A stretch of DNA of 64,000 nucleotides from Alviniconcha marisindica. Taxonomy: Eukaryota > Mollusca > Gastropoda > Provannidae. The notes beneath the pieces are model-generated. The model was not told the origin of the DNA, did no database searches, and saw only the letters and a list, made by a program, of their open reading frames with translations. Shown here piece after piece: positions 1 through 12,599 of this stretch (positions are counted from its first letter, which is position 1; each line of letters starts with the position of its first letter). The stretch lies in NCBI GenBank assembly GCA_018857735.1, contig JABMCL010002103.1, forward strand, positions 1,354,001 to 1,418,000, written 5' to 3'. Position numbers and translations under genes: made by a program.

Positions 1-140
1 CTTAACTACAATCATTATAAAATCAATTTTTTTGTGTTCGAGTTCTCTCTCGGGCTCTGAAACTTTTCAGTTCTGGATGCATCTGTGTTCAACATCATAC
101 ACTGAAGATGGCAGGCAGTAAGTCGGTTTGCCATGCCTCT

Positions 141-1030
141 CTGTGTCGGGTGGTCACGTTAACATCATACAGGACATGATGTCAGTGTGTCCTCTCTGTG
201 TCGGCGGGATGATCACGTTAACATCATACAAGACATGATGTCAGTGTTTCCTCTCTCAATCTGTGTCAGGATGGTCACGTTAACATATATACAGGACATG
301 ATGTCAGGGTTTCCTCTCCGCTCAGTCTCTGTGTCGGGATGATCACGTTAACAGTCATACAAGACATGATGTCAGTGTTTCCTCTCTCAGTCTCTGTGTC
401 GGTATGGTCACGTTAACATCATACATTACAAGACATGATGTCAGTTTGTCCTCTCTCAGTCTCTGTGTCGGGATGATCACGTTAGCATCATACAAGACAT
501 GATGTCAGTGTTTCCTCTCAGTCTCTGTGTCGGGATGATCACGTTAGCATCATACAAGACATGATGTCAGTGTGTCCTCTCATTCTCTGTGTCGGGATGG
601 TCACGTTAACATCATACAAGATATGATGTCAATGTTTCCTCTCACATTCTCCGTGTCGGGATTATCACGTTACCATCATACAAGGCATGATGTCAGTATT
701 TCCTCTCTCAGTCTCTGTGTCGGGATGGTCACGTTACCATCATACAAGACATGATGTCAGCGTGTCCTCTCATTCTCTGTGTCGGGATGGTCACGTTAAC
801 ATCATACAAGATATGATGTCAATGTTTCCTCTCACATTCTCCGTGTCGGGATGATCACGTTACCATCATATAAGACATGATGTCAGTGTTTCCTCTCTCA
901 GTCTCTGTGTCGGGATGATCACGTTACCATCATACAAGACATGATGTCAGTGTGTCCTCTCTGTGTCGTGATGGTCACGTTAACATCATACAAGAAATGA
1001 TGTCAGTGTTTCCTCTGTGTCCGGATGGTT
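141..1030. repeat. Minisatellite, about 62-bp unit, about 14 copies
   Basis: Each unit contains GATGGTCACGTTAACATCAT and ACATGATGTCAGTGTTTCCT followed by a CTCTCAGTCTCTGTGTCGG tail of variable length. Copies differ by small indels and substitutions, so the array is moderately old. Confidence 0.9.
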
Positions 1031-1530
1031 AACATGGCAGTGTTTCCTCTGTGCCATATTTGGAGATCATACAACTAACTACAAGGTGACAGTTTGTCTT
1101 CCTGTGTCATATTCGACATCAGTCATACAAGATGCCAGTTTTAGCCTCTCTGCACCATATTCAATAATACAAAAGAGAGCATAGCAGTGTTTTGTCTATC
1201 TGTAGCATATTCAGCATCATGCCAGGTGGCAGTGTGAGTACGTCTGCACCACATTCAACATCACACACGGTGCCAATGTTTGTCTCTCTGCATCAGTGAC
1301 ATTCAACATCATACATGACTGTGGCAATGTTTGTCTCTTTGCGCCACATTCTACATCACACACGATGGCAGCGTTTGTCTCTCTGCGCTACATTTAACAT
1401 CACACACGGCGGTAGCAGTGTTTGTCTCTCTGCACCACATTCACACATCACACATGCACACGGTGGCAGTGTTTGTCTCTCTGCGTCGCATCAAGTCAAT
1501 GTCACACAAGACGGTAGTGGGGGCCTCTCT
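1031..1530. repeat. Degenerate tandem repeat, about 45-55-bp unit
   Basis: Irregular copies of TTTGTCTCTCTGCGCCACAT with AACATCACACACGGTGGCAG. More diverged than the neighbouring array and possibly derived from it. Confidence 0.7.
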
Positions 1531-1716
1531 CAATGAGTCACTTTCAACAAAAACTCCGGCAGTCAGTCAGTCAAGAGGTACTGATATGGTGCAAATTCAA
1601 ATAATGATTTTAAGCGCCTGTGAGAGCAATATAATAAATACTATTACAATACTAACGCAAAGCATACTCACACATGCCCACAAATGATATACAATTATAT
1701 AATAGCAATGGCAATA

Positions 1717-1887
<171 letters not shown>

Positions 1888-1899
1888 ACGCACACACGC

Positions 1900-3160
1900 T
1901 AGCCGCCTCACCCACCCCCTCCGTCCCCCCGTCACTCAGTTACACCTCAGTCGTCCCGCGCTGTTTGCAAAAATTCAGATCAGTGAATTTTGTATTAAAT
2001 TAAGTCGCTTGTCTTTGTTAGCTCTCCCGAAAGCCCATCGTTTCAAACGCAGTCCTGGCACTTGTACAGAATGAGCCGATTACACAAGGGAGGTTGATGC
2101 GCACGTTAAAGATCCCACGTTCACCTTTCGTCCACGGATGGGCTGATGGCCGGGAGCATAGATTATAGACATTGAATATGCATGTATGTGTACACACACT
2201 GAGATATCGCATATTTAGCCAGTTTTAATCGCAGCCATAACTTGACTGAGATATCGCATGACAGTACTTAACCAGTTTTAATCGCAACCATAACTGTGCT
2301 TATTCCTAAAGGAGAAACCGAAGGAGAAGAAGCAGACATTGCAAGAATTACGTAAGCCTATGGGTTTATTTCTCTCCAAATATTTAAACATTTACTGAAG
2401 ACCCACTACCTGTGCCAGTGGTTTAGGTGTCTCGGTCATGATTCACCTAAGTCAAAGTGACTGACGGAAATGGCGGCGGCGTCGAAGCAGTATTAAGTAG
2501 AATTAGCAAGGACTAGATCTAGTGAAGGCCGTCTTCGTCTGTACACTGACCACAGTCACCAGGCTTACCTGTGATCATCATTTTTGTTACTCAGCGTTGG
2601 CCTCGGTCGTGCCTGATGCCGGTACAGACGTTCTTCTACCCGAGGAATGTGCTCTGTCTGTCTGTCTCTCTGTCTATGTCTGTCTGTCTTTGTTTCTTTA
2701 GAATGTCTGCTTTGGGAATTTCTTTTCCCCCCATTCATCTCAGTGTAGAAGCCATACCAAAAATAAAGCATCCGTCAGTTGTCCTGTTTGTTTGTTTTCT
2801 TTCGAAGGAGCATGTTGAACAGTTTGAGTGTAATTTTGAACAATACTGCAGGTGAATAGTCCAACAGAATGCAGCCCGATTACAAAATGATTATTTACGT
2901 CGGTTAGTGTTACAGCGCTTATGAGCAGGTATAAACTACCTTACCATCAGCATTTCTTCATTTATCAAACTTTGCTAAAGAGAATAATTTTTGCACTTCA
3001 ATCTTGATATTTATTATAATCATCATACAAAAACCGTCAACTTACCCACCTCTTGATCGGCGCTTCCAGTCGATGTTCGTTGTCTGTCTGAAACGTGAGA
3101 CGGCTAGACTAATCTATACGTCATGGATATACGCACGTCATAGATTGACATGACGTTGTG
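1900..3160. other. Intergenic sequence with probable dispersed-repeat fragment
   Basis: No convincing gene. GCGCACGTTAAAGATCCCAC at about 2100 has the look of an invertebrate interspersed-repeat body, recalled by pattern only. TAACCAGTTTTAATCGCA occurs twice at about 2216-2290. Confidence 0.35.
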
Positions 3161-3183
3161 ACACAAATCATGTCATCAAAAAG

Positions 3184-3430
3184 TAGCGTCTTCTTCTTCT
3201 TTATTTTGTTCTTTCCTTCTTTTCTTTCTTTATTTTTTTCCCTTTCTTTTCTTCTTCTTCGTCGTTTTTTTCTCTTTTTTTCTGTTTCTTTTCTTTTTTG
3301 TTGTTTCCCATGTTTTCTGCTTATTCCTTCCTTTCATTCTTTCTTTTATAAAAAAATGTAATTTTTTTTTTAACCCCTTTCTTTTTTGGTTCTAGTTTGC
3401 TTTTTCTTTTTCTTTTCTTCTTCCTTGGTT
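3184..3430. repeat. Pyrimidine-rich (T/C) low-complexity tract
   Basis: About 250 bp almost entirely T and C on the plus strand. Open frames here read as Phe/Leu/Ser runs and are not genes. Confidence 0.85.
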
Positions 3431-3639
3431 AACATTTTTTACATCAGCTCCTTCATGTATGGCCTCTTCTTTGCTTCCTTCTTCTTTTGTTGTCTATCTT
3501 CTTGCTCCCGAAGAAGACAATTTTTGTCGACAGCGCTCGTGTACTATTTGAGTTTTGTCGCACTGGTGAGTACATTTCCCTGGATCTGTTCTATTTTTTT
3601 CTTCCTTCTTTTCTTTTGTTGTTGTTTTGTTGTTTCCCC

Positions 3640-3800
3640 CCGGTGGGGGGCGGGGGGAGCGGGGGGGGAGGGGGGGTCGAGGGGCAATTATTTAGACGCA
3701 AATAAATCTTAAACAAAATTCACTGCCAGCTTTCCCGGTGGGCAATTATTTATACGCAAATAAATCTGAAATAAAATTCACTGCCAGCTTTTCTGTAAAA
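3640..3800. repeat. G-rich tract followed by a 59-bp direct duplication
   Basis: G runs at 3640-3683, then GGGCAATTATTTAGACGCAA and its near-copy 59 bp later, both continuing ATAAATCT and AAAATTCACTGCCAGCTTT. Confidence 0.8.
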
Positions 3801-3820
3801 AAAAAAAAATCGACACACGC

Positions 3821-3870
3821 GCACGCACGCACGCACGCACGCACACACACATACACACACACACACGCAC
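3821..3870. repeat. CGCA/CA microsatellite
   Basis: (CGCA)n then (CA)n. A similar CGCA run lies at 4263-4320. Confidence 0.9.
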
Positions 3871-4756
3871 GCCCCTTTTTTTCAAGGTTTGTTTTGTACG
3901 AGCAGGCCCTCTTCAAGTGATAAACGAACGATGAAAACACACAAAAGGTTTAGACGAACGCTGATTTTCATTAGACAATATAAAACAATACTATTTTTCA
4001 GTGCAAGCACTTCTTCTTTTTTAAAGCGACAAACAAACAGACGATAAACTAACCAACAAAGTAATGAAATGGACGGAATCTGAATTGTTTTGCTGTTACC
4101 ATTGAAACTAATGACTATAGCAGCAAACGACGAAAATTATGAAACAACTGCCGGAAATCATGTAGCCAGCGGTTGCATAAAGTCTCGTGTTATAAATTAA
4201 TAATAATAATAAAAGTATTTAAAGCGCAAAATCTTCTCCGTAGAGACTATAATAAGCGCATACGCGCGCGCGCACGCACGCACGCACGCACTGACGCACA
4301 GACACACACACACACACATATGCACGAGCATACTGACTATACAAAACATAGTTTACGCAGTGTAACACAGTGTACGTACTCTTTTAACAGATCTGCCGTG
4401 GTCGGCTGAAATAATTATGTCAATCTTTTAAGTTATCGCTTTTGAACCAGACGCATATTTTGCAACAGTGAACACACAGCTGCACATCACATACAGATGC
4501 AGCACCATAGCCGTGGCCGGCCGGTGCTTCCCATGACGGTATGCTGATTTGGGTCACGTCGCTACACATACCAACATTCATCAATTCTAACAAATGAATT
4601 GATAAAATACTCAAATGATTTATGTTTAACCTCTTTTAGATGTTTGAATGTTAAAATAGTTGTGGAATCAGTCTAATCAATAGACCGGGATCGGACGAAT
4701 TCTGCTTATTCTCGGGAATAGTTCGGGTAATTTATAACTAATATCCAAGGAGGTGC

Positions 4757-5030
4757 TCGGTACCATTTTGCTTTACGTCCACAGAAGCGAGGTGGCTTAT
4801 TAGGGACGGGGACAGGGGGGGGAAGGGGACGAAAGAGAGAAGCCTCGACCGCGGATACCGCCCGAAAAGACCGGAGAGACCGTGGACCGCCGCCAGAACA
4901 ATGGAAGTGTTAAGGCGGTGTCCCTCGCCATTGCCCAGCGACTAGTGCACTGCGCAATTGCTGTTTCAACTGCCGTCCTTGGGCAGAGTCACAAGGACAA
5001 TGTCCGTTGCACTGCTGCTGAGGAACAACT
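4757..5030 (-). mobile_element. Truncated SINE body related to the copy at 6017
   Basis: Shares GGCTTATTAGGGACGGGGA and, further on, GCCATTGCCCAGCGA and GAGTCACAAGGACAATGTCC with the element at 6017-6342, in the same order. The tRNA-like head is missing. The 82-codon open frame at 4882 lies inside it and is not a gene. Confidence 0.6.
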
Positions 5031-6016
5031 CGAAGCGAAAGAAGTCCAACTTTCGCAGCCCAGCTCCACCTCCCTGCTCATGATCTCTTCTGGGCTAACT
5101 TCAAGGTCCAGCTCCACCTCCCTCCTCTAGATCTCTTGATCTTTTGATCTCGCCTGGAACCTTGTGGTCGGAAATTCTTGGGACATGTTAACGCCATTTT
5201 GGGTGCCAACTATCATCAGAATCATCCAAGCATAGTCATAGCAAGCGAATAAAGCCCGAATTTGCAACAAAAAGTGAGTTTTATCACATTTGTGTCTTTT
5301 AATGTGCATATACGCCAGTGCCTGGATGTTAGATCTAGATCTAGATCTAGTTTCCGGTACATCAGGACCGATTTCTTAACATCGAGATACGTGCGCGTTC
5401 CTCAACGCTGACGTCGGCAAAACAATCGATCGCGTGTACTGACGACTCGACCTTTACAGCCTGCCCGGTTCTTGACACCCCGCCTGTCGTGCCGTGGTGA
5501 CAAAACGTGCCGCAACAACGTATCATCTTCTTCACTGCGTTCAGAAGAAGTGAACCTGGAAAGGTCCGATTTGTTTTTTCTTTGGGATCGCCAGCCAGAC
5601 CGGTTTTGCCCAGGGAGAGCTCATAAATGGCTTAGTGGTGATCATGACCGGAGATTTTTTTTGGGGGGTGGGGGTGGGGGGGGGGGTCCATAACCATCAA
5701 AGAAAGACCACAGATATTGTGAACTTCTCGATCATGGGAGAAAACTCTCCGCACCTGATACCACCTCGTGGCTCTCAGTGAAGGATAAATAGAGAACAGG
5801 CTGATAAGCAGCGGCCTGGACTTGCGATGAAATTACATTCTGAAAATTAATAATAATAGAGACTTGCTGCCGCTTAAACTTATCTTGAACTTATTTGGCA
5901 GTAAACTACGAAGAAAACCCACTGTGTATGTGCTTTACCCACACCGTGCATCCGCCATCCAACGATTTCAGCCTCAGTCTCCTGTTCCAGCGACGCCCAG
6001 CCTGAGTAGGCAGGAG
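5031..6016. other. Intergenic, no gene seen
   Basis: Contains an 18-bp duplication (CCAGCTCCACCTCCCTSCTC at 5060 and 5109), AGATCTAGATCTAGATCTAG at 5331-5350, and a G-rich tract at 5658-5690. No conserved coding signal. Confidence 0.6.
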
Positions 6017-6342
6017 TAAGTCAGTAAACATGGCGCTTAACGTCCGCAGATACCATCAGGCTTATTAGGGACGGGGAGAAAGAGGGGAAGGGGGTATGGA
6101 GGTGGGGGGGAGAGGGAGATAATATACCTATCGCTACACTGTCACCACCAGAATGACTTCTGCATTAAGGTGGGCAGCGATGAGAGCCATTTTAATGTTT
6201 CATAACTGTGAGGGACAAAGTCACAAGACAGTGTCCACAAACCACAACTTTTGAAGGGAAAGGAGAGCCGAAGCAGATTCGAACCGAGGTCCCTCTGCTT
6301 ACCAGCCTAACGTCTTACCGCTAGGCCAAACCGGCTCACATA
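6017..6342 (-). mobile_element. tRNA-derived SINE, complete, with 12-bp target duplication
   Basis: On the minus strand it begins AGCCGGTTTGGCCTAGCGGT, containing an A-box-like TAGCGGTAAGACG and then a B box GGTTCGAATC, the RNA polymerase III promoter of a tRNA-like head (about 6272-6338). The body follows, ending near ATGTTTACTGACTT. Perfect 12-bp flanking repeats AGTAGGCAGGAG (6005-6016 and 6343-6354) fix both ends. Mobilised by a partner LINE in this SINE class. Confidence 0.85.
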
Positions 6343-6418
6343 AGTAGGCAGGAGCGAAACGTCAGTCCCAATAAACTACACCGGTGTATCATTGTCTTGG
6401 GTGGCGGGGTGGGGTTCT

Positions 6419-7080
6419 TGACAATTAATCTAAGCCAAGCCAGGCAGGTTATTGACGAGATCTGCGGATTCCGTATTAGAGATGGAGGTGTATGCAGTGA
6501 CTGAGATGAGTTTTATGGATGTCAATGCCGAGACGGAACTGGAAACAACCGTTCATCTTTTTTAAATATTTTTTTTATAGATGGTTTCTACAGTCCGGGG
6601 GGGGGGGGGGGGGGGGGGGGGGGGAGCTGTTGAGTGACATCTCTGCCAGAAAGCGAAAAATGCTATATGAGAAAAAGGAACCTGTGGTCCGCCACAGGAA
6701 TCAACACCGCAGCACGGATGACTAGGGCTTCCTTTACCTTGTCCTCAATGTGATAACAATTGATTATCAGTGTCCTGTGATCGTCACTGATTCTTATATG
6801 AACAGTGTTCGTCCTGATATAACCGTGCTGGTTGACTGGGCGAAAAACAGCAACAGGTTACCTACTTACCCATAACTCATTATTTGTTATTCAATTCAGT
6901 TTACGCAACAGGACACGACTGAGGAGACGCGTTTGTTTGGGTGGAGTGTAATCAGTCTCCATTCGAAGGCGAAAATCGATGAAGTAGGTCAATTAGCTTC
7001 ACATTACCTGCCTCCATCTCTAACACGGAATCTTCATAACTCGTCGATAACCTATTAGGCGTGATTTATGCTAATTGTCA
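6419..7080. mobile_element. Inverted-repeat (MITE-like) element, about 660 bp
   Basis: The arm 6419-6495 and the inverse of 7005-7080 share TGACAATTA, GGTTATYGACGAG, GATTCCGT and TTAGAGATGGAGG in the same order and spacing. The interior has a 27-base G run (6598-6624) and no transposase. Class is not assigned; no target duplication was identified. Confidence 0.5.
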
Positions 7081-8100
7081 GAAAGAAAATCTCCCCGACG
7101 GTGCTCTGGATCGGAACACGGCACAACTCCACCGCATCGGAACATCCATGCACTCAGGCTCGGAACAGAGAAAAACTAACGCGACTTCTAAATACCCTTA
7201 GACAGTAACAGTTCATCATATCACTCATGAGATATTCAGTCAGTAACCTGACGACTGAGAACCAAAATGAACCAAGTGATTGCGTTTTCCTATCGTTTTT
7301 GACGAAAGTACAGTTTTGCCAGCAAAAGTTCGAAAGCAAAGACTGGAAGCGTTGATTATGAGGTGTACAAGAAACCATATGTCAAAAAAGTGTTACAATG
7401 TATTCACGTTCAGTCTTGTCTTTTTATTGACTCAACACACACACATTAACATGACGGTACCACACACACACACACACACACACAGATACACACGCACGCA
7501 CCCACGTAGTGAAACTAGCTGAACGACGATTTGGTCGACCATTTTGTTTTCTTTTGTTTTGGTTACTGACCCGTAGACGTACTTTCTGTAGCCAGTGGGC
7601 ACAGCTGCAGACATGGTGCTGACCTGCAGAACAGCCGCACAGGCAGAGCAAGCTTGGCTGGCTGTGCAGAGACGAGTGTCAACGGGGTGATTACGCCTCA
7701 CGCCGTGTAAAGCTGGCCGGCTTTCTCTTACCCTGCCTTGCCCTTAGCCGCTCGTAGAATAACAAAGGAACGGGTTGCACGTGGTACACGGCGTTGGAAG
7801 AAAAAAAAGAAGAAGGGGGTCCACGCGTTGCTTAACACGTCACTGCTGCGGCTCGGGCTGTTTCCAGGTCAGTGAATACAAAAACTACACGGAAGCTGAG
7901 CTGAGATGGCGTGTGGCTAATTAATATATATATATATATATACACGCACACACGTAATATATACATCATTGTAATATATATAGATAGACGATTATTCCTC
8001 GTAGGAGCCAGGGGCGCTTCCAAAAGCCCACAGACACGTACATTTCGTCACTGACATCCACAGGATCACGCGCATGAACACGAACATACGCGCATACACA
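7081..8100. other. Intergenic with microsatellites
   Basis: (CA)n at 7436-7500 and (TA)n at 7921-7942 with a nearby CACA run. No gene recognised. Confidence 0.6.
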
Positions 8101-8118
8101 ACTACATGCACGTAACTA

Positions 8119-8650
8119 CAATCCAGCAGTGTGGAAAAACCTGTGTGCAGCGATGTGGTTGTGAAAAACCTATGTGCAGTGATGTGGAAACGCTTGTGTG
8201 CAGTGATGTGGTTGTGAAAAACCTGCGTGCAGTGATGTGGAAAAAGCTTGTGTGCAGTGATGTGGTTGTGAAAAACCTGTGTGCAATGATGTGCCGGAAA
8301 AGCTTGTGTGCAGTGATGTGGTTGTGAAAAACCTGTGTGCAGTGATGTGGTTGTGAAAACACCCGTGTGCGGGGATGTATTGTGCAAAAGCTTGTGTGCA
8401 GTGATGTATTGTGGAAAAGCCTGTGTGCAGTGATGTATTGTGGGCAAACCTGTGTGCCGCAGTGATGTATTGTGGGAAAACCTGTGTGCCGCAATGATGT
8501 ATCGTGGAAAAACCTGTGTGCAGTGATGTATTGTGGAAAAACCTGTGTAGAGAGTGACGTATTGTGGAAACGCCTGCGTGGAGTGACGTATGGTGGAAAA
8601 ATCGGTGCGCAGTGACGTATTGTGGAAAAACCTGTGTGCCGCAGAGTGAT
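8119..8650. repeat. Minisatellite, about 28-33-bp unit, about 18 copies
   Basis: Units of ACCTGTGTGCAGTGATGT followed by GGTTGTGAAAA or ATTGTGGAAAA. Two subtypes alternate by region. Open frames on both strands (up to 229 codons) are products of the array. Confidence 0.92.
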
Positions 8651-9074
8651 GTATGGTTCCCCCTGCTTCAGGGACACACATGCCAGGGAGTTCACAGGAG
8701 ATCGTCTACTGACGGAACGAAGCCAATCAGAGAGGAAAATTAATCACGCAAAGAATAGCAAGCTTCGTGCAGGTGGCGCGCAGCAAGCAGTTCTGGCCAG
8801 TTCTTTATTTCGCTGCACCCTGGGGGAACCCAGAGTTCTCCCGTTATGCACGCTAAGACGTTTAAATTATACTAATAATAGCTTCACGGTTAGTCAGTGA
8901 CGGGATTTTAATCTTTCGTAAGGTGCACAGGTCCAGCAGTGACCGCTAATGGCCACACTTCACTTCGGTTGGTACGCACCTGGATATTTTAGTCTCGAGA
9001 CTCTGTGTGTGTGTGTGTTATTTTTTGTTTAAATTGCGGCAACCGGAGAGGCACCCCGGCAGCACGCACCTTGT

Positions 9075-10024
9075 TCTATCTGGTGTCCCCTAGTTACACA
9101 GCCTCTCGCGGCCCATATCTGGTGTCCCCTAGTTACACAGCCTCTCGCGGCCAACATCTGGTGTCCCCTAGTTACACAGCCTCTCGCGGCCAACATCTGG
9201 TGTCCCCTAGTTACACTGCCTATCGCGGCCAATATCTGGTGTTCCCTAGTTACACAGCCTCCTACGGCCAACAACTGGTGTTCCCTAGTTACACAGCCTC
9301 TCACGGCCAACATCTGGTGTCCCCTAGTTACACAGCCTCCTACGGCCAACAACTGGTGTTCCCTAGTTACACAGCCTCCCACAGCCAATATCTGGTGTCC
9401 CCTAGTTACACAGCCTCTCACGGCCAATATCTGGAGTCCCCTAGTTACACAGCCTCCTACGGCCAACAATTGGTGTTCCCTAGTTACACAGCCTCTCACG
9501 GCCAATATCTGGAGTCCCCTAGTTACACAGCCTCCTACGGCCAACAACTGGTGTTCCCTAGTTACATAGCCTCTCGCGGCCAATATCTGGTGTTCCCTAG
9601 TTACACAACCTCCTACGGCCAACAACTGGTGTTCCCTAGTTACACAGCCTCTCACGGCCAACAACTGGTGTTCCCTAGTTACACAGCCTCTCGCGGCCAA
9701 TAACTGGTGTTCCCTAGTAACAAAGCCTCTCAAGGCCAATATCTGGTGTCCCATAGTTACACAGCCTCCTACGGCCAACAACTGGGTTTCCCTAGTTACA
9801 CAGCCTCTCGCGGCCAATAACTGGTGTTCCCTAGTTACACAGCCTCTCGCGGCCAACATCTGGTGTCCCCTAGTTACACAGCCTCTCGCGGCCAACATCT
9901 GGTGTCCCCTAGTTACAAAGCCTCTCGCGGCCAACATCTGATGTCCCCTAGTTACACAGCCTCTCGCGGCCAACAACTGGTGTCCCCTAGTTACACAGCC
10001 TCTCGCGGCCAACATCTGGTGTGG
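9075..10024. repeat. Minisatellite, 39-bp unit, about 24 copies
   Basis: Unit: CTGGTGTCCCCTAGTTACAC then AGCCTCTCGCGGCCAACAT. Because 39 is a multiple of 3, both strands stay open (232 and 360 codons), giving 13-residue peptide repeats. Several higher-order variants (TCCTACGGC versus TCTCGCGGC) alternate. No start context, splice sites or homology suggests a real protein. Confidence 0.95.
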
Positions 10025-10269
10025 TAAACCAGCGTCACTTGGGTTCGAGAGTGTCTGATGCGCTGTAAACTTGACAAGTGGCCAGTTGTTATAAGTGGTA
10101 GGAAAGGGCAAAGATCAACGAACACTTCCATCACGTTTACACCAACTAGTGTCACATTCACACCGACAAGTGTCCAAGAGAATCGTCACCTACAAACTTG
10201 CAGTTTTTGCTACGCCCCGGCATCTCTCATTTTTCGCTTCATACAAGGGGAGAGGGAGGGGGGAGGGAG

Positions 10270-10281
10270 AGAGAAAAGAGA

Positions 10282-10360
<79 letters not shown>
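10270..10360. repeat. GA microsatellite
   Basis: About 40 GA units preceded by an imperfect GGGAGA-rich stretch. Confidence 0.97.
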
Positions 10361-10361
<1 letters not shown>

Positions 10362-10904
10362 AGTGAACACAAAACTCATTTCTACAAATTTTATTTTGTA
10401 TTAATATAAGAAATTGTACAAAATATGCATACAATCATTCCCAAGTACAAAAAGACCCCCCATCCCCACCCCACCATGGCGGAACTGGAAACAGTACAGC
10501 AGTTGATGTCAATGTCCACTAGTCAGCAGTTTGAACTTATAACGGCACCATCACCTCTTCAAAGTGCAATACAAGTTGATACAGGCCATTCTGCAGCTCC
10601 CCCCCCCCCCTCCCCACCACTAAAACCCACCCCCCCCCCAAAACAAACCCCACGTCATTTACAGCCCCCCTCCAACTAAAACATGTCATTTGTACAGACA
10701 CCCCCTCCCCCAACTAAAAACATGTCATTTGTACAGACCCCCCCTATATACACACACATCAGTCCTTAGTGGACTGCTGGGTGTGGCAGGGGCATATGTC
10801 CGGAGACGGGTACCCCAGACAACAAGTGACAAGCGGGAGCAGAACGGTGTGACGATGTCAGTGGCGCTGAACAGAAGAGAAACCACCTGACTGTAGAAGG
10901 CACA
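10361..10904. other. Spacer with C-rich runs
   Basis: Contains AATAAA on the minus strand at 10390-10395, several C runs (10597, 10630) and a 37-bp tandem duplication with ACATGTCATTTGTACAGAC at 10680-10740. No gene seen. Confidence 0.5.
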
Positions 10905-11350
10905 CTGGCTACACTGCTACAGCTGTGGCCAGGACGAGTGGCTACACAGCTACAGCTGTGGCCAGGAGGGTGGCTACAATGCTACAGCTGTGACCAGGGG
11001 GATGGCTACACTGCTACAGCGGTGGCCAGGACCAGTGGCTACACTGCTACAGCCAGGACCAGTGGCTACACTGCTACAGCTGTGGCCAGGGGGATGGCTA
11101 CACTGCTACAGCTATGGCCAGGGGGATGGCTACACTGCTACAGCTGTGGCCAGGGGGATGGCTACACTGCTACAGCTGTGGCCAGGAGAGTGGCTACACT
11201 GCTACAGCTGTGGCCAGGACGTGTGGCTACACTGCTACAGCTGTGACCAGGACGAGTGGCTACACAGCTACAGCTGTGGCCAGGACGTGTGGCTACACTG
11301 CTACTGCTGTGACCAGGACGAGTGGCTACACAGCTACAGCTGTGGCCAAA
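10905..11350. repeat. Minisatellite, about 32-bp unit, about 14 copies
   Basis: Unit GGCTACACTGCTACAGCTGT then GGCCAGGGGGAT or GGCCAGGACGAG. Confidence 0.93.
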
Positions 11351-11639
11351 GGGGTGTCGGTGGCGCCTTCATTCCACCAGCCATGAACACAAGTTGTCGT
11401 GCCTCGATGTCACCAACATACAAATGGCAAAAACAAAAATATCTGTTGAACAAAAGTTACCCCCTTTGTTTTGTGAACACAGGTGATCAACGTGAACACA
11501 TACAGCAAGCAAGAGGCCTCTCAACTGGAGTCAGACAAGAGATGAGCCTCACAGAAAGTATCTCAACAGGAAATAGATGTCTCGCAGGAAACGAAGGCAT
11601 CTCAGCAGGACAGGAATACGTTTCACGGGAACATCTCAA

Positions 11640-12030
11640 AGAGACTCATCTGACAGGAGCCATCTCAATAGGAGAGAGAGGCATGATAGGAGCCATATCA
11701 ACAGGAGAGGGTGAGAGCCATGACTGGAGCCATCTCGACAGGAGAGAGTGAGAGGCATGACAGGAGCCTTCTCGACAGGGGAGAGAGAGAGCATGAGGGC
11801 ATTCCGGGAGGGGAGAGCATGACAGGAGCCATCTCAACAGGAGAGAGAGAGCATGACAGGAGCCATCTCAACAGGAGAGAGAGACATGACAGGAGCCATC
11901 TCAACAGGAGAGAGAGACATGACAGGAGCCATCTCAACAGGAGAGAGAGACATGACAGGAGCCATCTCAACAGGAGAGAGACATGACAGGAGCCATCTCA
12001 ACAGGAGAGAGAGACGCATCTCGCACAAGC
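11640..12030. repeat. Minisatellite, about 33-bp unit, about 11 copies
   Basis: Units of ATGACAGGAGCCATCTCAAC followed by AGGAGAGAGAGAC. Confidence 0.92.
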
Positions 12031-12056
12031 CTTCCAACAGGGCAGAGACGTGTCAC

Positions 12057-12225
12057 AAAAGCTATCTGAACTGGACGTCCCACAGGAGTAGTCTCAATGG
12101 GAACTCGATAAGCCATCTGAACTGGACGTCCCACAGGAGTAGTCTCAATGGGAACTCGATAAGCCATCTGAACTGGACGTCCCACAGGAGTAGTCTCAAT
12201 GGGAACTCGATAAACCATCTGAACA
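12057..12225. repeat. 51-bp tandem repeat, just over three copies
   Basis: GAACTGGACGTCCCACAGGA starts each near-identical copy. The array directly abuts the arrays on either side. Confidence 0.92.
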
Positions 12226-12266
12226 GGAAGGAGAGGTGCATACCACAGAAGCTATCTTAACAGCAT

Positions 12267-12520
12267 ATTATGCACCTCACCAGGAGTGGGAGATATCTCA
12301 CAGGAGCCACCTCACCAGGAGTGGGAGATATCTCACAGGAGCCACCTCACCAGGAGTGGGAGATATCTCACAGGAGCCACCTCAACAGGAGTGGGAGATA
12401 TCTCACAGGAGCCACCTCAACAGGAGTGGGAGGTATCTCACAAGAGCCACCTCAACAGGAGTGGGAGATATCTCACAGGAGGCCACCTCACCAGGAGTGG
12501 GAGATATCTCAACTAATGGG
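12267..12520. repeat. Minisatellite, 35-bp unit, about seven copies
   Basis: Units of CAGGAGTGGGAGATATCTCA followed by CAGGAGCCACCTCAC. Confidence 0.93.
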
Positions 12521-12599
12521 AGATATGATATGCAAAAAAAGGCTCACTGCAGTCATCTCAATGGATGACACGAGTTTTATTGCAGTCATCTCAACATGG

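Noticed and set aside
6272..6338. A functional tRNA gene on the minus strand
   Set aside because: A and B boxes are present but the sequence continues into a SINE body with target duplications, so it is a tRNA-derived SINE head.
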